Assembly (NCBI GenBank): GCA_001579985.1
Contig: LRSR01003947.1
Span: 1-38,624 of the forward strand
Source: Hypsibius dujardini
Taxonomy: Eukaryota; Tardigrada; Eutardigrada; Parachela; Hypsibiidae
Reading direction: 5' to 3'
DNA: 38,624 nucleotides
The translations under genes were made by a program, and so were the position numbers. Numbering within the stretch: position 1 is the first letter of the stretch; every line of letters begins with the position of its first letter. The notes under the pieces are model-generated. The model had not been told where the DNA came from. It saw only the letters and a list, made by a program, of their open reading frames with translations, and made no database searches. This document shows positions 9,442 through 19,092 of this stretch, in pieces.

Positions 9442-11947
9442 TCACTCGCAGCCCAGTAGCTGTTTCGAGGTGGGGTAGTATTGCCCACGCGAAATGCATC
9501 TCTCATAAGCATTGAGTAGCTTATTATTCACCAGTTCAATACTTCTCAACAGATCGATCTCTTCATCCAGTCGATCCTGGATGCTACGTTTTAGATTCTT
9601 CATGGGTCCGATGTTGTCTTGGTAGAGTTTCTGAACGGTGTGAAGCTGATTGTTCAGCCTGAAGAAACGGATAACGACATCGAATGAATTAAAAGAAATA
9701 TTGATTAACGAATGAAACAGGATTGGCAAATGAAACTACAGATAAAAAAGATTAATTTAATTAAAACTTTTAACAAATTAATTTTTTTTAGTTTTAGTTT
9801 TTGTAGCGTCTGAACCACTTTTGGATGCCGGGGGCGGGGGGGGGGTGGAGCTATGGGCTAGTTTCAATCTAGGCTTCCGAGTGACATTCGATGCAGATAT
9901 AACCCATAGCTCCGCCCCCTGGGACCCAAATAAGATTCTGCTGATATCAATCGATTCCAAATCGAATTTAGAGTGGACGGGTGTCAGAAAATCTTGGAAT
10001 CAAACGATTTCCGAAAATGATGTGTTTACAGTGGTTGAGATCAAAAAAGTTGAAACTTCGGAAACGTGGCTGATAAATCAATCAATCAAGCACCGGGCCA
10101 TAGCACAAAGCGGTGCGGGAATAATTGTTTTCTTCCTCATTTTTTTCTGAAACCGCGGATGTGATTTCCAGCCCGAGATTCCAATGTAAAATCATGATTT
10201 ATGGACAGGTAATGTATAAAAATTTCCCACTCCGATCGGGAGGGAAGATCTCCGTTCTTGCCCAAATTAGTAATTAAATTTTAGTTGACTAAAAAAACTA
10301 ATTAATTGGCTGTTTTAGTTTCTGCCATCACTAGAAATATTTTTTGCGGCATGACAGAAAAAGTAGAAACCATCTCCGTACATTCGGTTTGATTCGTCCG
10401 TCTCCTGGTCCGCACTGGGTTTCATGGCCCGCACGTCCATCCTCGTTTCCGCCAGCATGAGTGGGCGATTGTTATCGTGAATTGCGTTGTGCAATCCCAA
10501 ATACTCTGCCTTCATGTGCTCCTTCTCACATCGGGCGGCAGCCAGTCGGGCAATGTTCCGGTCTCTCCATTCCAGAGCGGCTTTCCTGCCACGTATAGTG
10601 GCTGCTCTTACCCGGTCGTAGGCTGCCTGTATGTTAGCGGCTGTGAAGTCGAGTCCACGATCCGCGTTGCCGAGGTACTTGAGCATCTCGTCGCGGAGTT
10701 CCTGAGACCGCTTAACGGTTTCGTTGATGCGGTGGCAACTGTCGCCTTCCCTAATTCCTCCAATAGCAAGTGCGAACATACAAGAACCGTAACCCGTTAC
10801 AGCGAACAACACACACTGTCTGAATGACGCCTACGGATTGTAATCCACGGAAAGATTTCGAGCCTCCGCATTAGTCTTCAACGTTGGATAGCGGGATTCG
10901 ACCGTGAGACCAAGTGCGTGACAATCGAGATCGAGACCCTGTTTCTTGTCGCTCCATGCTTCTTCAAGTTGATCGCGGATTTCGTTGCCTTCCCTAGAGC
11001 ATGTGAGAGTGGTGATACAAACGATCCTTCACGGTAATTCACAGGTCCCCAGATTAAAATACATACGCTAAGAAAATCACACAGACAATATAAAAAGGCA
11101 GACACAGATACAGTCAGATAGACAGACACAGACAGACACAGACAGACAGACACAGACAGACAGACACAGACAGACAGACACAGACAGACAGACACAGACA
11201 GACAGACAGACTGACACAGACAGATAGACAGACACAGACAGACACAGACAGACAGACAGACAGACACAGACAGACAGACACAGACAGACAGACAGACAGA
11301 CAGACAGTCAGTCAGACAGACAGATAGACAGAGAGACAGTTAGTCAAATAGGCAGCACAGAGACAGAGAGACAGTTAGCCAAATAGGCAGCACAGAGACA
11401 GACAGACAGACAGACACAGACATTCTGACAGTCGACAAAGAGTTAATTGCGAACCAGTGCGGCATACATTTGCCTTTTCCGCGTTTCTTCGCGATGTCCG
11501 CATAACTCATCGCTCCGCTGAATAATCGCGGCGGCTTCCTACGTTAATCCGGCTTTGTTAAGCATTTCAGAAACCCACACAGAAATCAAGACGATAGACC
11601 TCACGTCTTTTATGGCAGCCAGTAAACAGTTCGGTATATCCTGATGCGCATCGATCAGGAGATTCACATTTTCGTGATTAATATCAAGGGGAACTTTGGT
11701 CCAAGCCAAGGCTTCGCGAACGCGGTTCGACATATTTTGGAGGCGAATTAAAACTTCTCTCCATGCGTCAACTTCCGCGGCCAAGACATTCTTAAGAGAC
11801 GTCGATTCGCAACACCGGGCGGTGAGTGCGCGGATCGTTTGATTTTCCTGCGAAAAACTAAGGTCTCTTGCTTGCGACCCGGCGATGTGTTCGGACAGGC
11901 GAGCTTACTTGAATGGTCCATAGTTTTTGGTACTCTTGCAGATTCAT
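9442..11947 (-). CDS. Tektin family protein (divergent, tektin-2-like)
   Basis: Tektins are coiled-coil filaments of ciliary and flagellar doublet microtubules. Exons on the minus strand: 11947-11909, 11847-11605, 11538-11468, 10993-10835, 10750-10382 and 9658-9442, total 1098 nt, 365 residues. Family features: [12 protein letters not shown] followed by [12 protein letters not shown] (compare the tektin xPLDVxxENL segment), [21 protein letters not shown] (a 21-residue stretch, residues about 113-133), and [18 protein letters not shown], which aligns with the IRDKxxPLKxAxTRLxxR block before the tektin loop. The hallmark RPNVELCRD nonapeptide is absent; the region reads [13 protein letters not shown]. 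At 365 residues it is shorter than typical tektins (about 400-450). The position-11468 donor (AT|gtatgc) was chosen because it alone restores phase. Assignment to tektin-2 rather than another class is tentative. Confidence 0.75.
9841..9920. repeat. Short inverted repeat (hairpin) in tektin intron
   Basis: A left arm of G-run plus TGGAGCTATGGG (9845-9857) and a right arm CCCATAGCTCCGCCCCC (9903-9919) are inverted around about 45 bp. It may be a small hairpin or a TIR remnant. No clear target duplication is visible. Confidence 0.6.
11099..11421. repeat. (GACA)n microsatellite in tektin intron
   Basis: A long, imperfect CAGACAGACA run with CACAGA variants fills most of the intron between the tektin exons at 10993 and 11468. 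Open frames across it are repeat artefacts. Confidence 0.95.
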
Positions 11948-12090
11948 CCTCCGACAACAATGACTTATAAGAATCCCAATTTGGAAATAAAGTTCAAACA
12001 GAAAAAGGACTAGACGAAGAACTCCTCCATGGGAAGAGACCGGAAAACAAAACGAGATCCTCTTGAGGTATCATGGCTACAGGTTGACCT

Positions 12091-14180
12091 TTAGCGATGT
12101 TCAGCCTTCCTGAATGTCCGACGTTCCGGCTCAGGAATCTCGTCAAATGTATTCACCAGCATGTAGCGCGAAAAGGTGATGTAGAGCCAGCGGAACCACA
12201 CCATCTGCGATCGATGAGCCCGCATCGCGCGCTGTACGACAAGGATCAAAGTTAAACCATATCAAATCACAAAATAGTAACGCAGACAAAAATGCTGTAT
12301 GCTCTAATGCTGTATGCTGTATGCCCTAATGCTGTACGCTCCCGATCTCCAGGGTCGATTATGCCCCACCCCCGCTGATTCACATCAAGCTTGAGCGGAT
12401 CGTTTAATTCCGTTCACTTGTCTGTGACTGGCCCGTTGGTTTTTGCCTGATAGGCTATGCTAACTTGCTTGATTGAAATGAGGATTTCGGTTTCAACATT
12501 TTGAAGTCAATGAAGTTTAAGTGAATTTGAATGAACAACCAAGCGAGCGACGGAACGTGTTTTCGGGTCGGACCTAAAATCGACTCTTGAGATCGGGAGC
12601 GTACAGTATATGGACACGTACAGAAATGACTGATTCATTTTCGCGATTGACCAGCGCAATGAGATCGAAGTCGAGGTGGATAGTGAGGGCGGCGTCCGCG
12701 TACTTAAAGTACTTTCGAAGTATGCTGACACTTTTCAACAGCAACACTCGGACACCTGCAATAGTGCGATCCACAAATGTGCATCGTCCCTCGCTTAAGC
12801 AATCAAAGGCACAAGTACGGTATAAAGGAAGTATGAGTACCGCGAGGCAGATGTCCATTGGTTTGCATCGCAGTGACGGCATCTGCCAGATCACAATGAT
12901 TACGGTGACCACTCACTCCGTGTGCATCGAAAGTTGCAATCTGTCGCAATGAATGACAAAGTTAATAGTAATAAAGAAGCTAGCGGTTCCCTATACCGTT
13001 CAGCCAATCAATGAACAGGCAACTACAGGCCGACCAATTGTAGGCCCTGGGCACTGGGCACTGGGCACTGGGCTGGGCACTGGGAACTGGGCTGGGCACT
13101 GGGCTGGGTCCTGGGAACTGGGCTGGGCACTGGGCTGGGCACTGGGCTGGGCACTGGGCTGGGCACTGGACCCTGGGAACTGGGCTGGGCACTGGGCCCT
13201 GGGAACTGGGCCCTGGGAACTGGGCTGGGCACTGGGCTGGGCTGGGCCCTGGGCCGGACAGTGCATACTGTAATGGTATGACAAAAACTACCCCAAGATG
13301 CGATCAATAAGTCCATATATTCTATTCAAAACCCAACAAACTTTCAGGATAGTCAACAAAACGATCAACAGAACAAATCAATCAGTTCGCACCTAACAAC
13401 GAGCCCACTGCGTGTGGATGGACTCTTTAGTCTCTTACCACAGTTGGTCGAAACGCCGAAACTTTCTCTTGAATAACCTCGCGCAACGTTTCAAATTTCC
13501 ACCGTTTGAGAGGATGATCGGGTAACTGACTAAGAGAAAAAGAAAATTTCGGGTGTATTTATTCATCATATTGTACAGTGGCTAATACTGCGTGCTCTCT
13601 GAAGTGTCATTGATTGATAGACCACTTGCTACTTATCACGCAGGGTATAAAAGCGACTGTCGCTTGATTGATCTGTTGATCATCAAAAATTTACCTGTTA
13701 TCCAAACACTGAACATTATCCGCTGAAACACCCAGCTCCCCACATGCATTCAATAATTCTTTGCTTCGAATAACACCTTTTCCTTCGTTATTGCCTGGAA
13801 AAATAAAAACTATAAGTGATGGAATGAAACGAAAAAGGCTGCAGCTCCTATGCTTTGCGATAGATAACCGATCAATAAATCAATAAATCAATGAATCAAT
13901 AAATCAATAAGTCAAAAGCGCTGAAACTGATATAAGCAATCAATCAAGTGGACGCACCGGTGGAGCAACAAAGAACGGCAACCGTCGCACCCCATTTCTG
14001 GACAGCAGACAAAATGAAAGGGCCAAAAAACATGCATTCGTCGTCGGGATGGGCGGTGATAACGAGGATGCGGTCTGTGCGAGCCAGTTTTCGCTTCACC
14101 ATGGGTATTTTACCGAAGCTGGAACTTGTCTTCCACGCGATCACAACCCCCAACGCCATTACCATTAATAACGCAATCAT
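12091..14180 (-). CDS. PIGL: PIG-L, N-acetylglucosaminyl-phosphatidylinositol de-N-acetylase
   Basis: PIG-L removes the acetyl group from GlcNAc-PI, the second step of GPI-anchor synthesis, on the cytosolic face of the ER. Six exons: 14180-13958, 13794-13695, 13529-13439, 12940-12841, 12755-12622 and 12231-12091 give 262 residues; human PIGL has 252. An N-terminal membrane segment (MIALLMVMALGVVIAW) precedes the catalytic metal motif AHPDDECMFFGP. Next come STGNNEGKGVIRSKELL, the second metal motif FDAHGVSGHRNH, LLLKSVSILRKY, and the conserved C-terminal HRSQMVWFRWLYITFSRYM. Both signature motifs of the family are intact. A GGCACTGGGCTG minisatellite lies in the intron at 12941-13438, and a complete TIR family 2 element in the intron at 12232-12621. 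The stop is 143 bp upstream of the tektin start on the same strand, so the two genes lie in tandem. Confidence 0.96.
12332..12606. repeat. TIR element family 2, copy in PIGL intron
   Basis: This element begins CTGTACGCTCCCGATCTCC and ends in GAGATCGGGAGCGTACAG at 12606, followed by TA. It matches the copy at 8109-8381 over most of its length, with scattered substitutions. The left TA is not preserved; the left flank has several direct copies of TGCTGTATGC that may reflect local slippage. Confidence 0.85.
13044..13255. repeat. 12-bp class minisatellite in PIGL intron
   Basis: GGGCTGGGCACT and GGGCCCTGGGAACT variants are repeated without interruption. The G-rich strand is the plus strand, opposite to PIGL transcription. 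Open frames across it (Gly/Trp or Pro/Gln repeats) are artefacts. Confidence 0.95.
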
Positions 14181-14300
14181 TATTTCAAAGTACAGAAACT
14201 TTATCCTTTAAGGAGAGAATGAAAAATGCAATAAAACTCATAAAGTAGAAATCTAAAATGTGAAATCAGTGATAAAATAAAACTCGTACTTGATAATGTG

Positions 14301-14391
14301 TTGCATCGTGGAAGTGGTGGGAGCTGCGTTCGTTTTGAATGATGTTCCCTAGCATGAAGCGAACGCCGCTCCCACCACTTCCTCGATGCAA
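14301..14391. repeat. Inverted repeat with 32-bp arms
   Basis: TTGCATCGTGGAAGTGGTGG at 14301 is inverted as CCACCACTTCCTCGATGCAA ending at 14391. The arms are about 32 bp with few mismatches and the spacer is 27 bp. The transcript could form a strong stem-loop. It is possibly a small MITE. Confidence 0.75.
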
Positions 14392-14602
14392 TACAGTAGA
14401 TACAGTACATCGTTTGAATAAGAAGGTCCGTATTCGATTCAAACCATGACTTGATTGAATCACGGCTTGATTGAAGAACTGAACTGCTTGACTGAGGAAC
14501 GATAATGCTTAGTAAAAGAACGGAAATGCTTTCGTTACGAGCGCGACGGAACACGCAAGTTCCAGTGAACTTTTCAATCAACGGCAAATCATCTTTTGTG
14601 TA

Positions 14603-14875
14603 CGAGGTAAAACTCCCAATGCTGCGCAAGTTTTGTTTCGGCATAAATGCTGGGCAGGACTGGGCAAACAGGGCAAAATCGTAAAGTATATTAATCAAAA
14701 TAGCCACAAGGTTTCTTTTTCGTTTTCCATTTTAAAAAAAAAGTATTTTTAATTTTTTGTCAAAATTATTGATAATTTTTTGAATTCAAAATATTGATAA
14801 ACAATGATAAAAAAGTGTGCGAACGCGGCATTTACACCATTTCTGAACTTGTGCAGCATTGGGAGTTTTACCTCG
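14603..14875. repeat. Possible third TIR element, TA-flanked
   Basis: The left terminus CGAGGTAAAACTCCCAATGC follows TA (14601-14602). The right terminus GCATTGGGAGTTTTACCTCG precedes TA (14876-14877). The arms extend for about 31 bp with two mismatches and flank an AT-rich core. It is a single copy in this window, so family status is unproven. Confidence 0.6.
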
Positions 14876-15166
14876 TACTTGGTGCACTGATGCATTTTCC
14901 CTGAAGAGATTTTCCACTCTCCGAAATTTCACTGCAGCTTCTCACCGACCCTTGGTTATCCGTCCTTATGGAAGATCTTTTGGCCGACTTATTCCACCTC
15001 CACTCATGGCATCTTCCTTAAAACGCTTCATTCGTGTTTGGGTGAGAATTCCTAATAAAACAGTCAATGATCTTTGATTTTTATCTGGATTCTTCTGTGC
15101 TTGACCGCTTGATCTTCGCCTCCACAATAGGTTTATTTCTTTGTCTTGGCGTCGATTCCGTCCTGC

Positions 15167-16387
15167 ATGCCGGTCTACGGAAGCATTCATCGACTTCTGC
15201 TATCTGGCGTCGCACTATCACGAGTTGCCGTTCGCAGCATGGCGTCAGCCGTATCATCGGACCCACCGCAGTTCAGCGTGTCTTATGTCACCGCTCCCAA
15301 TGATACCATCGCCAAATTCATTGCAAAGTAAGCGGGCTTTTGCGTGTTCTTGTGTGACGGAGGGGGCATTTACAACAAGAAGTGGAAGCAAATAGTGCGA
15401 TTGATTGATGAGTTTGCAAGTTTAGCCTGTTTCCGTTGCTTTATTGGACAGGTTGATTGGTTGATTGGCTGATTGATTTTGTTTTATCACTTTAATTGAC
15501 TTGATTAACTGATTGATTGATTGATTGGTTTTGTTTTATCACTTTAATTGACTTGATTAACTGATTGATTGGTTGATTGGTTTTGTTTTATCACTTTAAT
15601 TGACTTGATTAACAGGGTTTTTTGTGGATTCGGTTATGTATAGCATGCAACAGGTAATTTTTATCACAGCGATTAATATTAATAATGGGAATCTAATTTG
15701 GAGGTGATTGATTGTTTGTTTTAGGGGTCTTATCGAGCGGAAGCTGGCTGCGTGCGTCAATATCGTTCCCGGTGTCACATCCATCTACGTTTGGAAGGTA
15801 ATTTTAATAATTTAACCTCCATGTTATAATCTGGACGACGTTGCTTGACCTTTTCTACTTCTTCTCCTCAGAATGAATTGCAGGAGGACTCGGAAGTGAT
15901 GATGGTAAGGAGTTTTTAAGACCTCTGCAATCGACCGAAACTTACGTACACTTTCTGTGATCGCATGGCGTCCGCCCTCCTGTCTTCTGACATTAGATTA
16001 TTAAATCGCGAATGAGCCTCCTACATGACATGACCAGATTCGTTCGTGAGAATCATCCGTACGAAGTCTGCGAGGTCATATCGACGCTGGTAAGCTGATT
16101 CATTTGCCGACCTGCTCGAATACAATTAACGACAAGATTGAGTACACTGGAGGGCCCGGGGTANTTTTGCCCGTTCCCCGGACCCTCCAGTGTACTCGAT
16201 CTCGTCGTCGACTGTATCACTCTGAGTAGGGATATTTGGGGTCTCCGGAGAAATTTTGACATTCCCTGCTTTAACCGTCTAGATCGCTCATGGTAATCCA
16301 GCCTACTTGGACTTTCTGCGGCAAGGGACCTTGTCCGAATCCTCCGAATCGCCGGATGGGACTGCAGTCAAAGTCACTTCCCGGTGA
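15167..16387 (+). CDS. CUTA: CutA divalent-cation tolerance-like protein
   Basis: CutA proteins are small trimers. The bacterial member was linked to copper tolerance, and animal CUTA is reported to associate with acetylcholinesterase processing. Five exons: 15167-15327, 15725-15797, 15872-15904, 15997-16089 and 16283-16387 give 154 residues. The core matches the family well: VSYVTAPNDTIAKFIAKGLI, ERKLAACVNIVPGVTSIYVW, EDSEVMMIIKSRMSLL and the signature HPYEVCEVIS, then GNPAYLDFL. The first ATG gives a 34-residue basic/hydrophobic leader (MPVYGSIHRLLLSGVALSRV) that could target a secretory or mitochondrial route. An internal ATG before ASAVSS could give a cytosolic form. There is an in-frame stop at 15128, just upstream of the start region. 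Intron 1 holds a 52-bp tandem repeat and intron 4 a TIR family 1 element. Confidence 0.96.
15477..15613. repeat. 52-bp tandem repeat in CUTA intron 1
   Basis: Three copies of TTTTGTTTTATCACTTTAAT followed by TGACTTGATTAAC are spaced exactly 52 bp apart (15481, 15533 and 15585 for GTTTTA). TGATTGATTGGT links the copies. Confidence 0.9.
16123..16214. repeat. TIR element family 1, short copy in CUTA intron 4
   Basis: It begins CAATTAACGACAAGATTGAG after TA (16121-16122) and ends GTCGTCGACTG before TA (16215-16216). The centre contains one N at 16164, exactly where the hairpin would turn, so part of the palindrome may be missing from the assembly. Confidence 0.85.
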
Positions 16388-16845
16388 CCGGGGGGACAAT
16401 AGGGTGTTCGAGGGGCCCAAGTTCGAACAACATTCAGCGAAACGTCGAACAGTAAACGCAGTGTTCATTTATACGTGGGGTATTACTATCTCCTGTGTTT
16501 TATCTGAAAATTATGGCAGTATTGCTGAGGAAGATTGCTGACGCAGATACCGTTTGTTTACCGTGATAGGATTGGGTTGGAACGGAAGCTCCGTGTTCAT
16601 TGCAGTGCTTTATTCGGTCTGAACTTTTACCTAAGCGTATTCTTATCGAAATTAGTGAACAATTTCGTACCGATTTCTCGATTGCGGATATCGTCGGTTT
16701 ATGTGACTGTGCCATAAGTTCAATTGGGAATCGGGCACGTCTCCACCTACATGTTCATGAAGACATTTGAAAATCTTGGCTTTTTCTGAATGAACTTTTG
16801 CTTCATTCTTCGGAGGGATTAGTTTATTAATCGAACGGATTCAAC
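16388..16845. other. Intergenic region between CUTA and the ZP-like gene
   Basis: This 458-bp same-strand spacer must contain the CUTA 3' UTR and the promoter of the ZP-like gene. I see no repeat, RNA gene or clear polyadenylation signal. Confidence 0.5.
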
Positions 16846-18206
16846 ATGCCACTGTTACGCCGCTCAATCTTAATATACCTTACGGTTGCCGCACTACTTT
16901 CCGGTAAGTTTCAAGTAGAGAGACATAACACCAGAGTGACAGAGAGGTCACATCGACAGCACAATACTAGTAGTTCGACAGTTATTTTGTCTGAAGAGTC
17001 TCTTGTCAGTCTGTCTCTCTATCCGTGTGATTGTCTGTATGTCTGTGCATCTGTATGTCTTTTTGCTGTCTCTCCCGTCTGTCGATCGGGCATCTTTCTG
17101 TCTGTATGTCTGTCTACCTGTTGTCTCTCTGTCTACCGCCTGTCTGTCTGTCTGCTCTTTAAAGATTTTTTGTCTGTCTGTCTATTTGTCTGTCTGTCTG
17201 TCTTTCTGTCTATCTGTCTGTCTATCTGTCTGTCTATCTGTCTGTTTGCTTGTTCGTCCGTCCGTTTATCTAGCTGGCTGTTTTAGGAGCCTTAACGAAA
17301 GACTCCAAACTTGATGAGGCCCCATGTCCATTGACTATCACTAATCTACGAGACGGACGGACGTTCGTCGATATATCCATGTTCTTCGCCAGCGAGATCA
17401 GTCCGGCGTCGGATGTTCCAATTACGTCGGGTGCTACCATAACCAGTGATGATACAGTATTCCTAGTAGCCAAGCTCGTTGATGCTTCACGTAAGGCCAC
17501 TGTATATTGTAATATATAATGCATACCATAGAACATGTACGAGTAGAGAACAGATTATGTGCAGTATGTACCATAAGTACCTGGTATGTTCTTGAACTGT
17601 CACTGGTCTGACGTTTCTTACGAAATCGAATTAGCTTACCGGAGTTTTGTTCCTGTGGATTGTGATATGACGGCTACCGGCACTTCATCTTCGGCATCGT
17701 TGACCATTGTCAAGAATGGGTGAGTTGATTTTTGTCCCGTTGAATCACCTTAACAAGGAACTAAAAGTAATTTTTCTTTCATAGGGAATCGATGAATATC
17801 ACGAACTTTGCTACAGACGGTCAAAGCGGTCAGTCGACGGCTGGACAGGGAGCTGGAAATTACGACAAGTTTCACATCCGCCTCAATCCAGCCGCATTCG
17901 CCCATAGTTTCATGTACAGCAACGCATCCTTTGATATCACCTGTAACTTCCGGTTATGTCTCAACATACCGCTACACGGCACGGAATGTGATGTTACAAC
18001 CACGCAGACAATTACGGCGCGGTACGACCGGCGCATTCGAGCGACAGTGGAAGATATGAACCAGCTGTTCAAAAGTGAGTTTACATTATTGCGCATTACA
18101 TGTATCTCCTTATTTTTGATTCGGCACTTCCGAGTGTCCATCTGCACATAAGATGTGTCTATCTGCCTGTCTGCCTTTTGTCTGTCTGTCTGCCTGTCTG
18201 TTTGTT

Positions 18207-18237
<31 letters not shown>

Positions 18238-18253
18238 TGTCTGCCTGTTTGTT

Positions 18254-18290
<37 letters not shown>

Positions 18291-18903
18291 GTCTGTCTGT
18301 TTGTTTGTCTGTCTGTCTGTTGTCTTGATTGACCAATTGCGCGCACTGTTTTGCACTCATTGGAGTCTATTAAGGCATTTCGTTCTGTTTCATCCGGCAT
18401 TACGATAACCTTTTACTGTTGGAGGAGCTGATGATGCCGTTCCCTCTAACGCCACGACTAAGACAACAGAGTCCGGCGAGCTCGAATCTTGCATGGACGA
18501 AAGCGCCTTTATTGGCATCGTCAGCGGTGTCGGTTTCTTGCTGGTCCTCCTCACTGCCGCCAATATTGTCGCAGCCGTCAAGCTCTGTCGCGCAAAATCG
18601 GACCACGCCGATGTTGTCCAGATTTTACCACCTCGCAGACGGACATTACAAACCGTCCCTCTGGAAGTGCCAGCAGCAGTGCAACCCACACGACCGGCTC
18701 CGGTGCCGGTTCACGTTACTCAATCGGAAATTTACGCCTTCGAAGCAGAACTGGCTGAGCCAGCGCCGAGGATTTTTCCGAGAGTAACTATCGGCGGTCC
18801 GCGACCGGAATCAGGGAGACCGTCCTTAGAACGGCCTAATTTCGGACCTCCACCGCCACGACAAGGGAGGTCTCGCTACACCGATGATGAAAATTTCTGG
18901 TGA
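16846..18903 (+). CDS. ZP-domain-like type I membrane protein
   Basis: Five exons: 16846-16903, 17287-17490, 17635-17719, 17785-18074 and 18425-18903 give 371 residues. A signal peptide (IYLTVAALLS near the N-terminus) is followed by an ectodomain with six cysteines. The pattern FDITCNFRLCLN then TECDV, after a long beta-rich stretch ending in PAAFAHSFMY, resembles the C-terminal half of a zona pellucida module. DRRIR just after it could be a processing site as in ZP proteins. A Thr/Ser linker leads to one membrane segment (about residues 240-262, AFIGIVSGVGFLLVLLTAAN) and a roughly 105-residue Pro-rich cytoplasmic tail with a PPPPR motif near the end. ZP proteins polymerise in apical matrices or cuticles. 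A canonical N-terminal ZP half is not obvious. Introns 1 and 4 contain (TGTC)n arrays. The family call is moderate; the membrane topology is firmer. Confidence 0.72.
17000..17262. repeat. (TGTC)n microsatellite in ZP-like gene intron 1
   Basis: An interrupted CTGTCTGT run fills most of intron 1. Its Cys/Leu/Ser/Val open frames are artefacts. Confidence 0.95.
18150..18331. repeat. (TGTC)n microsatellite in ZP-like gene intron 4
   Basis: A CTGTCTGT array with TTTGTTTG variants lies between the exons ending at 18074 and starting at 18425. Confidence 0.95.
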
Positions 18904-18956
18904 AAACAGCACCCAAAACATTCATTCCATAGTGGATCTAATTTCACTGACAACTA

Positions 18957-18962
18957 AATAAA
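18957..18962 (+). promoter_or_regulatory. Polyadenylation signal AATAAA of the ZP-like gene
   Basis: AATAAA lies 54 nt after the stop codon. This fits a very short 3' UTR in the 189-bp convergent spacer shared with PPP1R11. Confidence 0.7.
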
Positions 18963-19092
18963 AGTACATGGAATAACATTCTGTGACAAGCTGCACTACA
19001 CAACGAAGTTATTCCTAAGCAGCGAGAGCTAGGTGAAAATAAATCCTGAGATAACTGCTAAGGAAATCGAAAAAGAAACTACATTATCTTCC

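Larger units (their letters stand above)
14181..15166. other. Divergent intergenic region between PIGL and CUTA
   Basis: This is a 986-bp head-to-head spacer. It contains a hairpin (14301-14391) and a TA-flanked inverted-repeat element (14603-14875) with an AT-rich core. A 168-codon open frame on the minus strand (14201-14707) crosses both and lacks an ATG at its 5' end, so I do not call it a gene. Confidence 0.55.

Noticed and set aside
12091-12231. The small exon first looked like a serine palmitoyltransferase small subunit (WFRWLY...).
   Set aside because: It joins in phase to PIGL exons, and HRSQMVWFRWLYITFSRYM matches the PIG-L C-terminus.
12953-13284. Trp/Gly- and Pro/Gln-rich frames on both strands.
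   Set aside because: Translations of the 12-bp minisatellite in a PIGL intron.
14201-14707. A 168-codon open frame on the minus strand between PIGL and CUTA.
   Set aside because: It has no ATG at its 5' end, crosses a hairpin and part of a TIR element, and shows no domain or splice context. More likely a chance open frame.
17003-17314. Cys/Leu/Ser/Val-repeat proteins in several places (also 10878-11267, 18100-18408, 19262-19648 and 36450-36749).
   Set aside because: They are translations of (TGTC/GACA)n microsatellites inside introns of well-supported genes.
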